In this document: positions 14,504-24,578 of the stretch, piece after piece
Layout of the letters: the number at the start of each line of letters is the position of its first letter
How positions within the stretch are numbered: position 1 is the stretch's first letter
Source of the DNA: Desulfosalsimonas propionicica
GTDB lineage: Bacteria; Desulfobacterota; Desulfobacteria; Desulfobacterales; Desulfosalsimonadaceae
Assembly: GCF_013761005.1 (NCBI RefSeq)
Contig: NZ_JACDUS010000003.1
Location: 248,001 to 312,000, forward strand
Reading direction: 5' to 3'
Length of the DNA stretch: 64,000 bases
Notes under the pieces: generated by a model
Seen by the model: the letters and a program-made list of their open reading frames with translations, nothing else
Databases searched by the model: none
What the model was told of the DNA's origin: nothing
Position numbers and translations under genes: made by a program

Positions 14504-16041
14504 AGCTTTCAACACTCATGGCTGCCGTCAATGCCGGTCAGGGAGCCGATGATCGGCAGCAGGAAATTCAGGAAGTTGAAATAACAGGCATTCAGTATCG
14601 TTCCGACCGGGTGAGTCCGGGTGATCTCTTTGTCGCCTTACCCGGTCAAAGCCGTGACGGGCATGATTTTGTCGAGGATGCGGCAGCCAGGGGGGCGGCC
14701 GCAGTGGTGACCCGAAAATCCATGAATTTAAATATTCCCGTGCTTGTGGTCAGGGATGCCCGCGATGCCCTGGCAAAGGCCGCGGCCCGGTTTTATGATC
14801 ATCCGTCTGAAAAGCTCACCCTTATCGGCATAACAGGCACCAACGGAAAGACCACCACTGCGATGCTCCTGGAGCACATGCTCAGGCGAAGCGGCTTGCC
14901 CACCGGTATGATCGGCACAATTAACTATCATTACGAAGGCAAGAGCTTTAAAAGCCGCCTGACCACGCCGGAGGCATCGGATCTCCAGCATATTCTGGCA
15001 AATATGGCCGCCGCCGGGGTTTCCCACGTGATCATGGAAGCGTCCTCCCACGGAGTGGCGCTTCAGCGGGTTGCCGGATGCCGGTTTTCCCTGGGCATTT
15101 TTACCAACCTGTCCCAGGATCATCTGGATTTTCATGGAAACATGGAAGCGTACTGGGAAGCCAAAAAGGCATTTTTCACCCGTTATCTCCGGGAGCCGGG
15201 ATCCGTGGCAGTGATCAACACAGATGACAAAAAGGGCCGGGAACTGGCCGATATCCTGGGTCAGAAGCGTTGCATCCGGACCGGGCTGGGAAACGGCAGC
15301 CGGGTTTACCCCTCCGGCCTGAGTTTTGATCAGCACGGGATCTACGGCCGCCTGCATCTGCAAAGCGCTTCGTTTCCCTTTCATTCGCCCCTGGCCGGTC
15401 AGTTCAACCTGGAAAACATTCTCTGTGCGGCTGCAGCCGCAGAAGTCATGGGAATCGCGCCACGGGCGATTTGCGAGGCAATTGAGACATTTTCCATGGT
15501 GCCCGGTCGTCTTGAACGGATACCCAATACCCTGGACCGGCATGTGTTCGTGGATTTCTCCCACACCCCCGCAGCGCTGAAAAATGTTTTGCTGACGTTA
15601 AGGGAAATCATTCCGGGCCGGATTATCTGCGTTTTTGGATGCGGCGGGGACCGGGACCGGGGCAAACGCCCGCAAATGGGTGAAATTGTGGCCAGGTACG
15701 CGGATCTGGCGGTCGTGACATCCGATAATCCGCGCACAGAAGAGCCCGGCGACATTATCGTCGATATTGTAAAGGGCATTCATGACGCCAGGCAGTTGCC
15801 GCCCCTGCAGGTGGGACCGGAGTTTGAGCAAGGCAGTTTTACAGTCGAGCCGGACCGGAAAAAAGCCATCCGGCTGGGGATTCGGGCCTCCCATCCCGGA
15901 GATGCGGTGCTGATTGCCGGCAAGGGACATGAAACCTATCAAATCATCGGGCACCAGACCCTGGCTTTTGATGACCGGCTGGAAGCCCAACAGGTGCTGG
16001 CATGGGAAATGGACGATGTCGCTGATACCCTGGACCATTGA
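14500..16041 (+). CDS. murE: UDP-MurNAc-tripeptide synthetase MurE (meso-DAP type)
   Basis: 513 residues. It adds the third stem residue to UDP-MurNAc-L-Ala-D-Glu with ATP. The Mur-ligase P-loop TGTNGKTTT is at about 112-120, the central domain has NLSQDHLDFH, and the C-terminal domain carries D409NPR, the motif that selects meso-diaminopimelate rather than lysine. The organism therefore needs meso-DAP, which makes the cysteine-less DapF homologue at 53115-53975 notable. The 3' end overlaps murF by 26 bases. Confidence 0.96.
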   Translation: MKLSTLMAAVNAGQGADDRQQEIQEVEITGIQYRSDRVSPGDLFVALPGQSRDGHDFVEDAAARGAAAVVTRKSMNLNIPVLVVRDARDALAKAAARFYDHPSEKLTLIGITGTNGKTTTAMLLEHMLRRSGLPTGMIGTINYHYEGKSFKSRLTTPEASDLQHILANMAAAGVSHVIMEASSHGVALQRVAGCRFSLGIFTNLSQDHLDFHGNMEAYWEAKKAFFTRYLREPGSVAVINTDDKKGRELADILGQKRCIRTGLGNGSRVYPSGLSFDQHGIYGRLHLQSASFPFHSPLAGQFNLENILCAAAAAEVMGIAPRAICEAIETFSMVPGRLERIPNTLDRHVFVDFSHTPAALKNVLLTLREIIPGRIICVFGCGGDRDRGKRPQMGEIVARYADLAVVTSDNPRTEEPGDIIVDIVKGIHDARQLPPLQVGPEFEQGSFTVEPDRKKAIRLGIRASHPGDAVLIAGKGHETYQIIGHQTLAFDDRLEAQQVLAWEMDDVADTLDH

Positions 16042-17446
16042 AGATATAACGGCTGCAACTGCCGGAGATGTTGTGAATGCGGGCCATCGGACTGATTTTT
16101 CCGGCGTGGGCATTGATTCGCGCGATATCGCCGGCAATGACATCTTTGCAGCCATTGTGGGGCCGCGACATGACGGCCATGATTTTCTCCAACAGGTTTT
16201 GGATGCCGGTGTGTCCTGTATTATTTGCTGTCGGGACCGGCTGGGAAGCCTGCCTGTGGCGGACTGGAAAAGACAGGGGGTGGCCTGTATCGCCGTGGAT
16301 GATACCATTCGGGCGCTTGGGGACATGGCCGCATACCAGCGCCGACGGGCTCAGATATCCGTGGTTGCGGTTACCGGCTCCAACGGAAAGACTTCCACAA
16401 AGGAACTGATCGCCGCAGTGCTGGCAAGGAAATACAAAGTGCTTTCCACGGCCGGCAATCTCAATAATGAAATCGGTATGCCCCTGACCCTGCTCAGGCT
16501 CGAAAGAGAGCATCAGGCTGCAGTGCTGGAACTGGGCATGAATCATCCCGGAGAAATCGACCGGCTGGCCGCAATTTGCCGTCCGGACGTGGGGGTAATT
16601 ACCAATATCGCACCGGCTCACCTGGAAGGGCTGGGAAGCGTGGAAGGGGTGGCCGCAGCCAAGGCGGAATTGCTCGTTCATATCCGATCCGGGGGCACTG
16701 CCGTGCTAAACAGCGACGATGCTTATGGCGCATGGCTGGCCTCCCGGGCACAGAGCCGGGTGGTTTTTTTCGGCTGCACGGACTTTGCCGGGATCAGGGC
16801 CGGACAGGTGGCGGTCTCCGATGATGCCGTGACTTTTGAGCTCATATTTCCGGAGCAACGGGCTTGGGTCAAGCTGCCGGTTCCCTGGCGGTTTATGGTG
16901 AAAAATGCCCTGGCCGCTGCTGCCGCTGGCTGGATCCTGGGCGTTGACGCCGGGCAGATTGCAACGGGTCTGGCCGAATTCAGGCTGGTTGCCGGAAGAA
17001 TGGTCGTACACCGCACCCCGGCCGGAGCAAACATTATTGACGATACTTATAACGCCAATCCGGGTTCCATGGAAAACGCCATCCGGTCGCTTGCAGCGCT
17101 TGGCAGCGGCAAGCAGGGGATTTTGGTGGCCGGGGACATGCTGGAACTGGGTGATGATGCAGCCCGGCATCATGAAGAGATTGGCCGTATGGCTGCTGAT
17201 GCCGGGATCAGCCGGCTTTATCTTACAGGTGATTTTGCCGCCCGTGTGGCACACGGTGCCCGGCAGGGAGGGATGAAAGGCGGTGACATTTTCGTGGGCA
17301 CCAAGCACGACATTGTCCGGGATCTGGCCCGGGATCTCAATGAAGGCGACTGGGTGCTGATCAAGGGTTCCCGAAGCACCGGCATGGATGAAATCGTTTG
17401 TGACCTTACACGGGAGCCGGCGCCCGGACCGGATTCAGGGGAGTAA
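16016..17446 (+). CDS. murF: UDP-MurNAc-pentapeptide synthetase MurF
   Basis: 476 residues from the ATG at 16016, giving the usual N-terminus [17 protein letters not shown]; upstream in-frame ATGs lie inside murE and give unlike sequence. It attaches D-Ala-D-Ala to the tripeptide with ATP. The P-loop [11 protein letters not shown], the [10 protein letters not shown] block and [15 protein letters not shown] in the C-terminal half are diagnostic. It is translationally coupled to murE by a 26-base overlap and followed 5 bases later by mraY. Confidence 0.95.
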   Translation: MSLIPWTIEDITAATAGDVVNAGHRTDFSGVGIDSRDIAGNDIFAAIVGPRHDGHDFLQQVLDAGVSCIICCRDRLGSLPVADWKRQGVACIAVDDTIRALGDMAAYQRRRAQISVVAVTGSNGKTSTKELIAAVLARKYKVLSTAGNLNNEIGMPLTLLRLEREHQAAVLELGMNHPGEIDRLAAICRPDVGVITNIAPAHLEGLGSVEGVAAAKAELLVHIRSGGTAVLNSDDAYGAWLASRAQSRVVFFGCTDFAGIRAGQVAVSDDAVTFELIFPEQRAWVKLPVPWRFMVKNALAAAAAGWILGVDAGQIATGLAEFRLVAGRMVVHRTPAGANIIDDTYNANPGSMENAIRSLAALGSGKQGILVAGDMLELGDDAARHHEEIGRMAADAGISRLYLTGDFAARVAHGARQGGMKGGDIFVGTKHDIVRDLARDLNEGDWVLIKGSRSTGMDEIVCDLTREPAPGPDSGE

Positions 17447-17451
17447 AAGCA

Positions 17452-18531
17452 ATGCTTTATCATTTGTTTTATGCGCTTCAAACTGAGGTTTCGGCGTTTA
17501 ACGTGTTTCGCTACATCACGTTCCGAACCATTTATGCCGGTTTGACAGCATTTTTAATCTGCTTTGTGTTCGGCCCCTGGATGATCCGGCTGCTGCAGGA
17601 AAAACAGATCGGTCAGTATATCCGCCGGCTCGGCCCTGCCTCTCACCAGGACAAGGCCGGAACCCCCACCATGGGCGGGGTGCTGGTGCTGCCGGCGGCA
17701 TTGTTTTCAACCCTGCTGTGGGTGGACTGGCGAAATGATTATATCTGGGTGGTGCTTTTGGTGACCACAGCCTATTTTCTGATCGGTTTTACGGATGATT
17801 ATCTCAAGCAGATCCAGAAAAGAAACCGCGGGCTTCGGGCATGGCAGAAATTTTCATTCCAGATTGCCGTGGCTGCGGCTGCCGGCTGGCTGCTTTACAG
17901 TCACCCGGGGTTTTCCAGCCAGATCACCATTCCGTTTTTCAAGGGGATTTCTCCGGATCTGGGGCTGTTTTATATTTTATTTGCTGTGTTTGTCATCGTG
18001 GGCACATCCAATGCGGTCAACCTCACAGACGGCCTCGACGGCCTGGCCATCGGGCCGGTGATTATTGCAGCGGGAACTTACATGTTGTTCGCCTATGTTG
18101 CCGGTCACATCCGTATCGCCGAATACCTGCAGATCAATTATGTGGCCGGCTGCGGAGAAATTACGATTTTTTGCGGAGCCCTGGCCGGTGCCGGCCTGGG
18201 CTTTTTGTGGTTTAACGCCTATCCGGCCCAGATTTTCATGGGCGATGTGGGCTCTCTGCCTCTGGGCGCAGCCCTGGGCACCGTGGCCATCATTACCAAG
18301 CAGGAAATTTTGATGATCATTGTGGGCGGTGTGTTTGTCATCGAGGCGGTGTCGGTGATGCTCCAGGTGGGGTTTTTCAAGCTCACCAGCGGAAAGCGCG
18401 TTTTTCGCATGGCCCCCCTGCACCATCATTTCGAGCTCAAGGGATGGGCCGAACCCAAGGTGATTGTGCGCTTCTGGATCCTGGCCATCATGCTGGCCCT
18501 GGTGGCCATTTCAACATTGAAATTGCGGTAA
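17452..18531 (+). CDS. mraY: Phospho-MurNAc-pentapeptide translocase MraY
   Basis: 359 residues and about ten membrane helices. It transfers phospho-MurNAc-pentapeptide to undecaprenyl phosphate to make lipid I. Signature segments are [20 protein letters not shown] (catalytic aspartates), [25 protein letters not shown] and [12 protein letters not shown]. It is a standard-length member in the standard place of the cluster. Confidence 0.97.
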   Translation: MLYHLFYALQTEVSAFNVFRYITFRTIYAGLTAFLICFVFGPWMIRLLQEKQIGQYIRRLGPASHQDKAGTPTMGGVLVLPAALFSTLLWVDWRNDYIWVVLLVTTAYFLIGFTDDYLKQIQKRNRGLRAWQKFSFQIAVAAAAGWLLYSHPGFSSQITIPFFKGISPDLGLFYILFAVFVIVGTSNAVNLTDGLDGLAIGPVIIAAGTYMLFAYVAGHIRIAEYLQINYVAGCGEITIFCGALAGAGLGFLWFNAYPAQIFMGDVGSLPLGAALGTVAIITKQEILMIIVGGVFVIEAVSVMLQVGFFKLTSGKRVFRMAPLHHHFELKGWAEPKVIVRFWILAIMLALVAISTLKLR

Positions 18532-18552
18532 TCCACAGGTGGAAATCAAGCA

Positions 18553-19938
18553 GTGAAAACGATCAGGGACAAACATATCACGGTGGTGGGCCTGGGAAAA
18601 ACCGGCCAGGCCCTGGCCGGGTTTTTAAACGCGCGCGGGGCAAAGGTGACAGCCGTGGACCGCTCGCCGGAATCAGCCCTGGGTGATATTCCGGCCCGCC
18701 TGCGCCGGGCGGGGGTGGAAGTGGTTTTAGGCGAGCATGACCCGGCCGCCTTTGAAAGCTCGGATCTGATCGTACTCAGCCCGGGTGTGCCCCATACCCT
18801 AGAATCCGTGGTGCGTGCGCAAAATGCCGGAGTGCCGGTTACCGGTGAAATCGAGCTGGCCTCCTGGTTTATCCATACGCCCATTGTGGCCGTGACCGGG
18901 ACCAACGGCAAAACCACCGTGACGCGTCTGATCGGGGAAATGCTCAACGCTTCGGGTTTGAATGCCTTTGTGGGCGGCAATCTCGGCACACCGCTGATTT
19001 CTTATGCCCACGGGCCCATGGATGCGGATGTGGTGGTGGCGGAAATCAGTTCTTTTCAGCTCGACACCGCGGATATGTTTCATCCCGGGGTGGGCGTTTT
19101 GCTCAACATTACCGCAGATCACCTGGACCGGTATCCGAACCTGCGGGCCTACGGCCGATCCAAGGCAAAAATCTTTGCCCGGCAGACCAGGGCCGACATT
19201 GCCGTGTTAAACCGTGGCGATGATTTGATCATGGAGCTGACCCGGGACATCGCTGCGGCAAAATGCCTGTTTAATCAGGAGGAAGATGCGGCCTGCGGAG
19301 CCTGGATCGAAAATGCGCAAATGCGCGTCAAAACCCCGGAACACGGGGAGATGACCATAGCGGCAACGGAGGTGCCCCTTCCGGGCCGGCACAACATGGA
19401 AAACGCGACGGCCGCGGCCCTGGCCGCCCTGGCTGCTGGCGCAAGCCGGGAAGGGGTCTTGCGCGGTCTGCGCGAATTTGTCGCCGATCCCCACAGACTC
19501 CAGTTTGTGGGACGGTTCCATGGGGTGGATTATTACGATGATTCCAAGGCCACCAACGTGGACGCCGTGGTCCGCGCCGTGGCTGCGGTGTCTTTTCCGG
19601 TGGTTCTTATTCTTGGCGGACGGGACAAAGGCGGGGGATACGAAGATCTGGTCCCTGTTGTAAAAGATCGGGTCAGGGCCCTTGTGCTGCTGGGCGAAGC
19701 TTCTGCGGCCATAGAGCGGGAACTGGGCGGGCTTGTGCAATCCGTCCGCACGGATTCCATGGACGCGGCCGTGGCCGCTGCCGCGGATTTGGCAGAGGCC
19801 GGAAATACGGTGCTGCTTTCACCTGCGTGCGCCAGTTTTGACTTGTATGACAATTATGCCCAAAGGGGGGAAGATTTCCAGCGGGCCGTGAAACAGACAG
19901 GAAAAAGGGCAGATGGCAGCCAGGCCGACAACACATAA
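18553..19938 (+). CDS. murD: UDP-MurNAc-L-alanine:D-glutamate ligase MurD
   Basis: 461 residues beginning with GTG at 18553 after an AGGTGGA site. It adds D-Glu to UDP-MurNAc-L-Ala with ATP. Visible are the N-terminal Rossmann-like VVGLGKTGQALA, the P-loop VTGTNGKTTVTRL, the EISSFQLDT block, ADHLDRYPN, and DDSKATNVDAV with ILGGRDKGGGY in the C-terminal domain. It overlaps ftsW by 26 bases. Confidence 0.96.
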   Translation: MKTIRDKHITVVGLGKTGQALAGFLNARGAKVTAVDRSPESALGDIPARLRRAGVEVVLGEHDPAAFESSDLIVLSPGVPHTLESVVRAQNAGVPVTGEIELASWFIHTPIVAVTGTNGKTTVTRLIGEMLNASGLNAFVGGNLGTPLISYAHGPMDADVVVAEISSFQLDTADMFHPGVGVLLNITADHLDRYPNLRAYGRSKAKIFARQTRADIAVLNRGDDLIMELTRDIAAAKCLFNQEEDAACGAWIENAQMRVKTPEHGEMTIAATEVPLPGRHNMENATAAALAALAAGASREGVLRGLREFVADPHRLQFVGRFHGVDYYDDSKATNVDAVVRAVAAVSFPVVLILGGRDKGGGYEDLVPVVKDRVRALVLLGEASAAIERELGGLVQSVRTDSMDAAVAAAADLAEAGNTVLLSPACASFDLYDNYAQRGEDFQRAVKQTGKRADGSQADNT

Positions 19939-21037
19939 ATCCGGAAACAGCGCAACCCCGGATCTGATGCTGATCTTTCCGGTCATCATGCTGGTGGGCA
20001 TCGGCATTGCCATGGTCTACAGCGCCAGCAGTGAAATTGCCCTGCGCTATTACGCGGGTGAGTATTATTTTTTCACCCGGCAGCTGATCAACGCCATGCT
20101 TGGCCTTTCCGCCATGCTGGTCTGCATGGTGCTGCCGTATCGTGTTTTTAAGCCGTTGAGCTATTTGCTGCTGCTTGGTGCAACGATTCTGCTGGCAATT
20201 GTGCTGCTCACCGGCGCGGGGCATTCCGCGGGCGGGGCCACCAGATGGCTGCGGGTAATGGGGGTGTCGTTTCAGCCCTCGGAGCTGGCGCGGCTGGCAT
20301 TGATCGTGTTTATGGCCTACTCCCTGACCAAAAAACAGGTAAAGGTGGCGGATCCGACTATCGGGTTTCTGCCGCATCTGCTGGTGCTGGGGGTTTTTTC
20401 GGTGCTGATTTTAATGCAGCCGGATTTCGGGACCATTGCCATCTTTTGGGTGCTGGCCTGGATGATCATGTTTGCGGGCCGGGTGCCGCTCCGCCACCTG
20501 GCATCGGCCATGCTCCTGGTAATGCCTGCGGCTGTCTGGCTGCTGATTTCTTCGGATTACCGGCTCAAGCGGTACATGACGTTTCTGGATCCATGGAAAT
20601 ATCCCCTGGACGAGGGCTACCAGATCATTCATTCCCTTATGGCTTTCGGTTCCGGCGGTATTTTTGGGAAAGGATTCGGGGAGGGTTATCAGAAGCTGTT
20701 TTATCTGCCTGCGCCGCATACGGATTTCATTTTTTCGGTGATCGGCGAGGAAGGCGGATTGGTCTGTGTTTTGTTTGTGGTGGCATTGTACATGGTGATT
20801 CTCTGGAGGGGTTTGAGAATTGCCGCCCATGCGCGGGATTGTTTCGGGTCCCTGCTGGCTTTCGGCATTACCGCCTCGCTTAGCCTGCAGGCCATCGTTA
20901 ATATGGGCGTTAACCTTAGCCTGCTGCCGACCAAAGGGCTGAGCCTGCCCCTGATGAGCTATGGCGGCTCGTCCATGGTGTTTCAGCTGGCTTGCGTGGG
21001 CATTTTGTTAAACATTGGAATGTCGGAAAAAATATGA
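19913..21037 (+). CDS. ftsW: Septal peptidoglycan polymerase FtsW (SEDS family)
   Basis: 374 residues with nine to ten membrane helices. SEDS signatures are present: MVYSASSEIA, FQPSELARLALI, the RLKRYMTFLDPW loop, GYQIIHSLMAFGSGGIFGKGFG, APHTDFIFSVIGEEGG, and LPTKGLSLPLMSYGGSSM at the end. It polymerises lipid II at the septum as partner of FtsI. The start lies inside murD and the stop overlaps murG by 4 bases. Confidence 0.95.
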   Translation: MAARPTTHKSGNSATPDLMLIFPVIMLVGIGIAMVYSASSEIALRYYAGEYYFFTRQLINAMLGLSAMLVCMVLPYRVFKPLSYLLLLGATILLAIVLLTGAGHSAGGATRWLRVMGVSFQPSELARLALIVFMAYSLTKKQVKVADPTIGFLPHLLVLGVFSVLILMQPDFGTIAIFWVLAWMIMFAGRVPLRHLASAMLLVMPAAVWLLISSDYRLKRYMTFLDPWKYPLDEGYQIIHSLMAFGSGGIFGKGFGEGYQKLFYLPAPHTDFIFSVIGEEGGLVCVLFVVALYMVILWRGLRIAAHARDCFGSLLAFGITASLSLQAIVNMGVNLSLLPTKGLSLPLMSYGGSSMVFQLACVGILLNIGMSEKI

Positions 21038-22218
21038 ATCAGGACGCAAGCAATCAATCCGGACTTTCCGGCGAGCAAAGCCCGCCGGCCCGGCCCCTGC
21101 GGCTGATGATCGCCGGTGCGGGAACAGGCGGACACCTGTTTCCGGCAATTGCCGTGGCCGAAGAGATCATGCGCATGTTTCCGGGCTCGCAGGTGATGTT
21201 TGTGACAACCGGAAAGCCCATTGAACAGACTGTGCTGGCCGGCCGCTCTTTTGAGATCGCGCAGATTTCCGCAGGCGGGCTTAAGGGCATGGGCCTGCTG
21301 CAAAAGGGTCGGTCCCTGATGCTGCTGCCCCGGGGTTTCTGGAAGTCTCTATGCCTGATTCGCAGCTTTGCCCCGGACGCAGTGCTGGGAATGGGGGGGT
21401 ATTCAGCCGCCCCCGTGATCCTGGCGGCATTCTTGCGGCGGGTTCCCAGGCTGATCCATGAGCAGAACCGTATTGCCGGCATGACCAATCAATGGCTGAG
21501 CCGGCTGGCCCGCCGCGTGCTGGTTTCATTTGAAGATACCCGGATTTCATGCCGTCCCGGTAAAATCCGTTTCACCGGTCACCCCGTGCGGCATCAGATC
21601 CGGGAGGTTGCGGAAAATCGCGGCATGCGCGTCCATGAAGGGGGGCAAAAGCTTTTTACCGTGGCCGTGCTCGGCGGCAGCCAGGGCGCCAGGCGCATCA
21701 ATGCGGCCGTGGTTGAAGCGTTTTCGCAGATAAAGGAACCCGGGCGGTTTTTCGTGATTCACCAGACCGGGCCCCATGACGAGGAGTCCGTGCGCCGGGC
21801 CTATGTGCGCATGGGTGTGGACTCAGCAGTTTCCGCCTTTTTCCGGGATATGGCGTCGGTTTATGAGCAGGCCGATCTTGCGGTGTGCCGGGCAGGGGCG
21901 GCCACACTGGCAGAAATCGCAGCGGTGGGTCTGCCGGCGCTGCTGGTTCCTTATCCGTATGCAGCCGACAATCACCAGGTGCATAACGCAGAAGTCCCGG
22001 CAAAGGCCGGGGCCGCGGAAATGATTCCTGAAAAGGATTTATCCCCGTCCTGGCTGGCCGAATACCTTCAGGCCTGTGCGGATAATACCGGCGGCCGGTT
22101 TGAAAAGGCCTGCCTTGCCGCCCGAAGCCTTGGCCGGCCCCGGGCGGCTGCGGCCGTGATCAATGAGATCCTGGAAGCCGCGGGGCGAAAACGGGTTTTG
22201 GATTCATCCAACACATAG
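21034..22218 (+). CDS. murG: Lipid II synthase MurG (GlcNAc transferase)
   Basis: 394 residues from the ATG at 21034, which overlaps the ftsW stop as ATGA; the longer frame to 20992 has no support. It transfers GlcNAc from UDP-GlcNAc to lipid I at the inner face of the membrane. The first G-loop GAGTGGHLFPAIA, MGGYSAAPVILAA, IHEQNRIAG, the second G-loop VLGGSQGARRIN, CRAGAATLAEIAAVG and PYPYAADNHQ define the GT28 family. A slightly long N-terminal extension of about 20 residues precedes the catalytic domain. Confidence 0.95.
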   Translation: MNQDASNQSGLSGEQSPPARPLRLMIAGAGTGGHLFPAIAVAEEIMRMFPGSQVMFVTTGKPIEQTVLAGRSFEIAQISAGGLKGMGLLQKGRSLMLLPRGFWKSLCLIRSFAPDAVLGMGGYSAAPVILAAFLRRVPRLIHEQNRIAGMTNQWLSRLARRVLVSFEDTRISCRPGKIRFTGHPVRHQIREVAENRGMRVHEGGQKLFTVAVLGGSQGARRINAAVVEAFSQIKEPGRFFVIHQTGPHDEESVRRAYVRMGVDSAVSAFFRDMASVYEQADLAVCRAGAATLAEIAAVGLPALLVPYPYAADNHQVHNAEVPAKAGAAEMIPEKDLSPSWLAEYLQACADNTGGRFEKACLAARSLGRPRAAAAVINEILEAAGRKRVLDSSNT

Positions 22219-22226
22219 GAATACTG

Positions 22227-23615
22227 ATGTATCGGAAAAAATACCATATTCATTTTGTGGGCATCGGCGGCATCGGCATGAGCGGTATTGCCGAACTGCT
22301 GCTGAACCTGGGCTACCGCGTATCCGGATCAGATATTGCCGAATCCGACACCACCCGCCGCCTTCAGCGTCTGGGGGGAAAAGTGCAAGTGGGCCATGGT
22401 CCGGAAAATATTGCAGACGCCGACGTGGTGGTGACTTCTTCTGCCATCCGGACGGACAATGCCGAGGTGCAGGCGGCCATGGCTGCATCCGTGCCCGTGA
22501 TTCCCAGGGCAGAGATGCTTGCCGAGCTCATGCGCCTGAAATACAGCGTGGCGGTTGCCGGGGCCCACGGCAAGACGTCTACTACCTCCATGCTGGCCGC
22601 GGTCCTGGATGCCGGCGGTCTGGATCCCACTGTGGTCATCGGCGGCAAGCTCAAAAGCATCGGCAGCAACGCCGTGCTCGGGGCGGGTGATTTTATCGTG
22701 GCTGAGGCGGATGAAAGCGACGGATCGTTTCTCAAGTTTTCCCCGGCCATTTCGGTTGTAACCAATATTGATTTAGAACACCTTGATTTTTATAAAGATC
22801 TGGATCAAATTAAGCAGGTTTTTCTCCAGTTCATCGACCGGATCCCATTTTACGGGCTGGCTGTGCTTTGTCTGGACAACGAGCATGTTCAGGACCTGAT
22901 GCCGCAGATCAAGAAACGATGTATTACTTACGGGCTTTCGGCCCAGGCGGATTTCCAGGCGGCCAACATCGTTTTTGACGGGGCCAAAACCCGCTTTTCA
23001 GTGTTTCACGAAAGCCGTCACCTGGGCGACATGGCCCTGAACCTGCCCGGACGGCACAATATTGCCAACGCTCTGGCCGCCATCGCGGTGGGCCGGGAAC
23101 TTGAAATACCATTTGAGACCATCCGCCCGGCTCTGGAAAATCTGGAAGGCGTTCAGCGGCGCATGGAGATCAAGGCCGACGTCAGGGGCATCAAGATTAT
23201 CGACGATTATGGCCACCATCCCACGGAGATTAAAACCACCCTGGATGGCGTGCGCACCAGCTGGCCTGAGCGGCGCCTGGTGGTCGTGTTCCAGCCTCAT
23301 CGATACACCCGTACCCGGGCATTGTTTGACGCGTTTGCCAGGTCTTTTTACCAGTCAGACGTGCTGCTGGTGATGCCTGTGTATTCCGCAGGAGAGGCGC
23401 CCCTCGAGGGGGTGGATCACAATTTGCTATGCGAGGCCATCAGCGCTCACGGCCATAAACGGGCAAGAGCCGCGCCCGGCCTGGAAGAAGCCGTGGAAAT
23501 GCTGGAAAAAATGCTTGAACCCGGCGATATCGTTTTGACCCTGGGAGCCGGCAACGTCTGGCAGGCGGGCGAAGCCCTGGCTGCCCGGCTTCAGGCCGGC
23601 AAAGAGAAAGCCTAG
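22227..23615 (+). CDS. murC: UDP-MurNAc:L-alanine ligase MurC
   Basis: 462 residues. It adds the first stem residue, L-Ala, to UDP-MurNAc. Visible are the N-terminal FVGIGGIGMSGIAELL, the P-loop AGAHGKTSTTSM with His in the position typical of MurC, EADESDGSFL, NIDLEHLDFY, DDYGHHPTEI and FQPHRYTRTRAL. It lies 8 bases after murG and 9 bases before murB. Confidence 0.96.
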   Translation: MYRKKYHIHFVGIGGIGMSGIAELLLNLGYRVSGSDIAESDTTRRLQRLGGKVQVGHGPENIADADVVVTSSAIRTDNAEVQAAMAASVPVIPRAEMLAELMRLKYSVAVAGAHGKTSTTSMLAAVLDAGGLDPTVVIGGKLKSIGSNAVLGAGDFIVAEADESDGSFLKFSPAISVVTNIDLEHLDFYKDLDQIKQVFLQFIDRIPFYGLAVLCLDNEHVQDLMPQIKKRCITYGLSAQADFQAANIVFDGAKTRFSVFHESRHLGDMALNLPGRHNIANALAAIAVGRELEIPFETIRPALENLEGVQRRMEIKADVRGIKIIDDYGHHPTEIKTTLDGVRTSWPERRLVVVFQPHRYTRTRALFDAFARSFYQSDVLLVMPVYSAGEAPLEGVDHNLLCEAISAHGHKRARAAPGLEEAVEMLEKMLEPGDIVLTLGAGNVWQAGEALAARLQAGKEKA

Positions 23616-23624
23616 GAAGATTTT

Positions 23625-24572
23625 ATGAACCTTATGACCCCGGATCTGAAAAAAAGGCTCACCAAAAGGTTCGGCTCAAGGGTGCAATTTGACGCGCCCA
23701 TGGACCGGCATACCTCGTTTCGGGTGGGAGGACCGGCCGATGCCCTGGTGACCCCGAAAGATCGGGCGGAGCTCATGGATCTGCTGGCCGTTATCCGTGC
23801 GGCCGGGGTCCCGTGGATGGTGTTGGGCGGCGGCACCAACCTGCTGGTCAAAGACCGCGGAATCCGGGGGGTGGTGATCTGTCCGGGCAGGGGGTTTGAT
23901 CAGATCCAAATACGGGATAAAGGTTCGGAAAAGACGGTGGTGGAAGCCGGCGCAGCAGTCCGTTTAAGTGCTCTTTGCCGGTATGCAATTGATAACAATT
24001 ATACGGGACTGCATTTTGCCGCCGGCATTCCGGGAAGCGTCGGCGGTGCGATTTTAATGAATGCCGGAACCCGTCAGGGGGCTGTGGAGTCGGTTTTGGA
24101 GGGCATTGATCTCCTTGAACCGCCCGACCGCGTCCGCAGTCTGGACAGGAATCAGTTGTTTTTCGGATACCGGCGCCTGTCATGGCAGCCGGCCGGGAAC
24201 GGCGGTGAGCAGCTATTCATCGTGCTTTCCGGGCGGTTCGCCCTGGCCCCGGCAGCCGGAAGCGATCCGGCGGCTGAAGTTGAAGCCATGCTCAGCCGTC
24301 GGTGGGAAACCCAGCCAAAAGGGTTTTCGGCCGGATGCGTGTTTAAAAATCCGTCTGCGGACATGGCCGCCGGCCGGCTCATTGACCAGGCCGGGCTCAG
24401 GGGGATGGCCGTTGGCGGCGCCCGGGTGTCGGCGGTGCACGCAAATTTCATCATAAATGAGAAGGAAGCCTCCGCAACAGATATCCTGGAACTCATTCGG
24501 CTGGTTCAAAAAGGTGTTGCGGAACGATTCCGGGTGTGGCTGGAGCCGGAAATCCGGATTGTGGGGGAATAA
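23625..24572 (+). CDS. murB: UDP-N-acetylenolpyruvoylglucosamine reductase MurB
   Basis: 315 residues with a VAO-type FAD fold. It reduces the enolpyruvyl group with NADPH to make UDP-MurNAc. HTSFRVGGPADAL, LGGGTNLLV, GIPGSVGGAILMNAG and SAGCVFKNP are the expected blocks. The residue that protonates the intermediate is Ser229 in E. coli (GSFFKNP); here that position is Cys (GCVFKNP). A Cys could serve the same role, but it should be noted when comparing kinetics. Length and the absence of the extra loop point to the short type II form. Confidence 0.94.
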   Translation: MNLMTPDLKKRLTKRFGSRVQFDAPMDRHTSFRVGGPADALVTPKDRAELMDLLAVIRAAGVPWMVLGGGTNLLVKDRGIRGVVICPGRGFDQIQIRDKGSEKTVVEAGAAVRLSALCRYAIDNNYTGLHFAAGIPGSVGGAILMNAGTRQGAVESVLEGIDLLEPPDRVRSLDRNQLFFGYRRLSWQPAGNGGEQLFIVLSGRFALAPAAGSDPAAEVEAMLSRRWETQPKGFSAGCVFKNPSADMAAGRLIDQAGLRGMAVGGARVSAVHANFIINEKEASATDILELIRLVQKGVAERFRVWLEPEIRIVGE

Positions 24573-24578
24573 AACATC

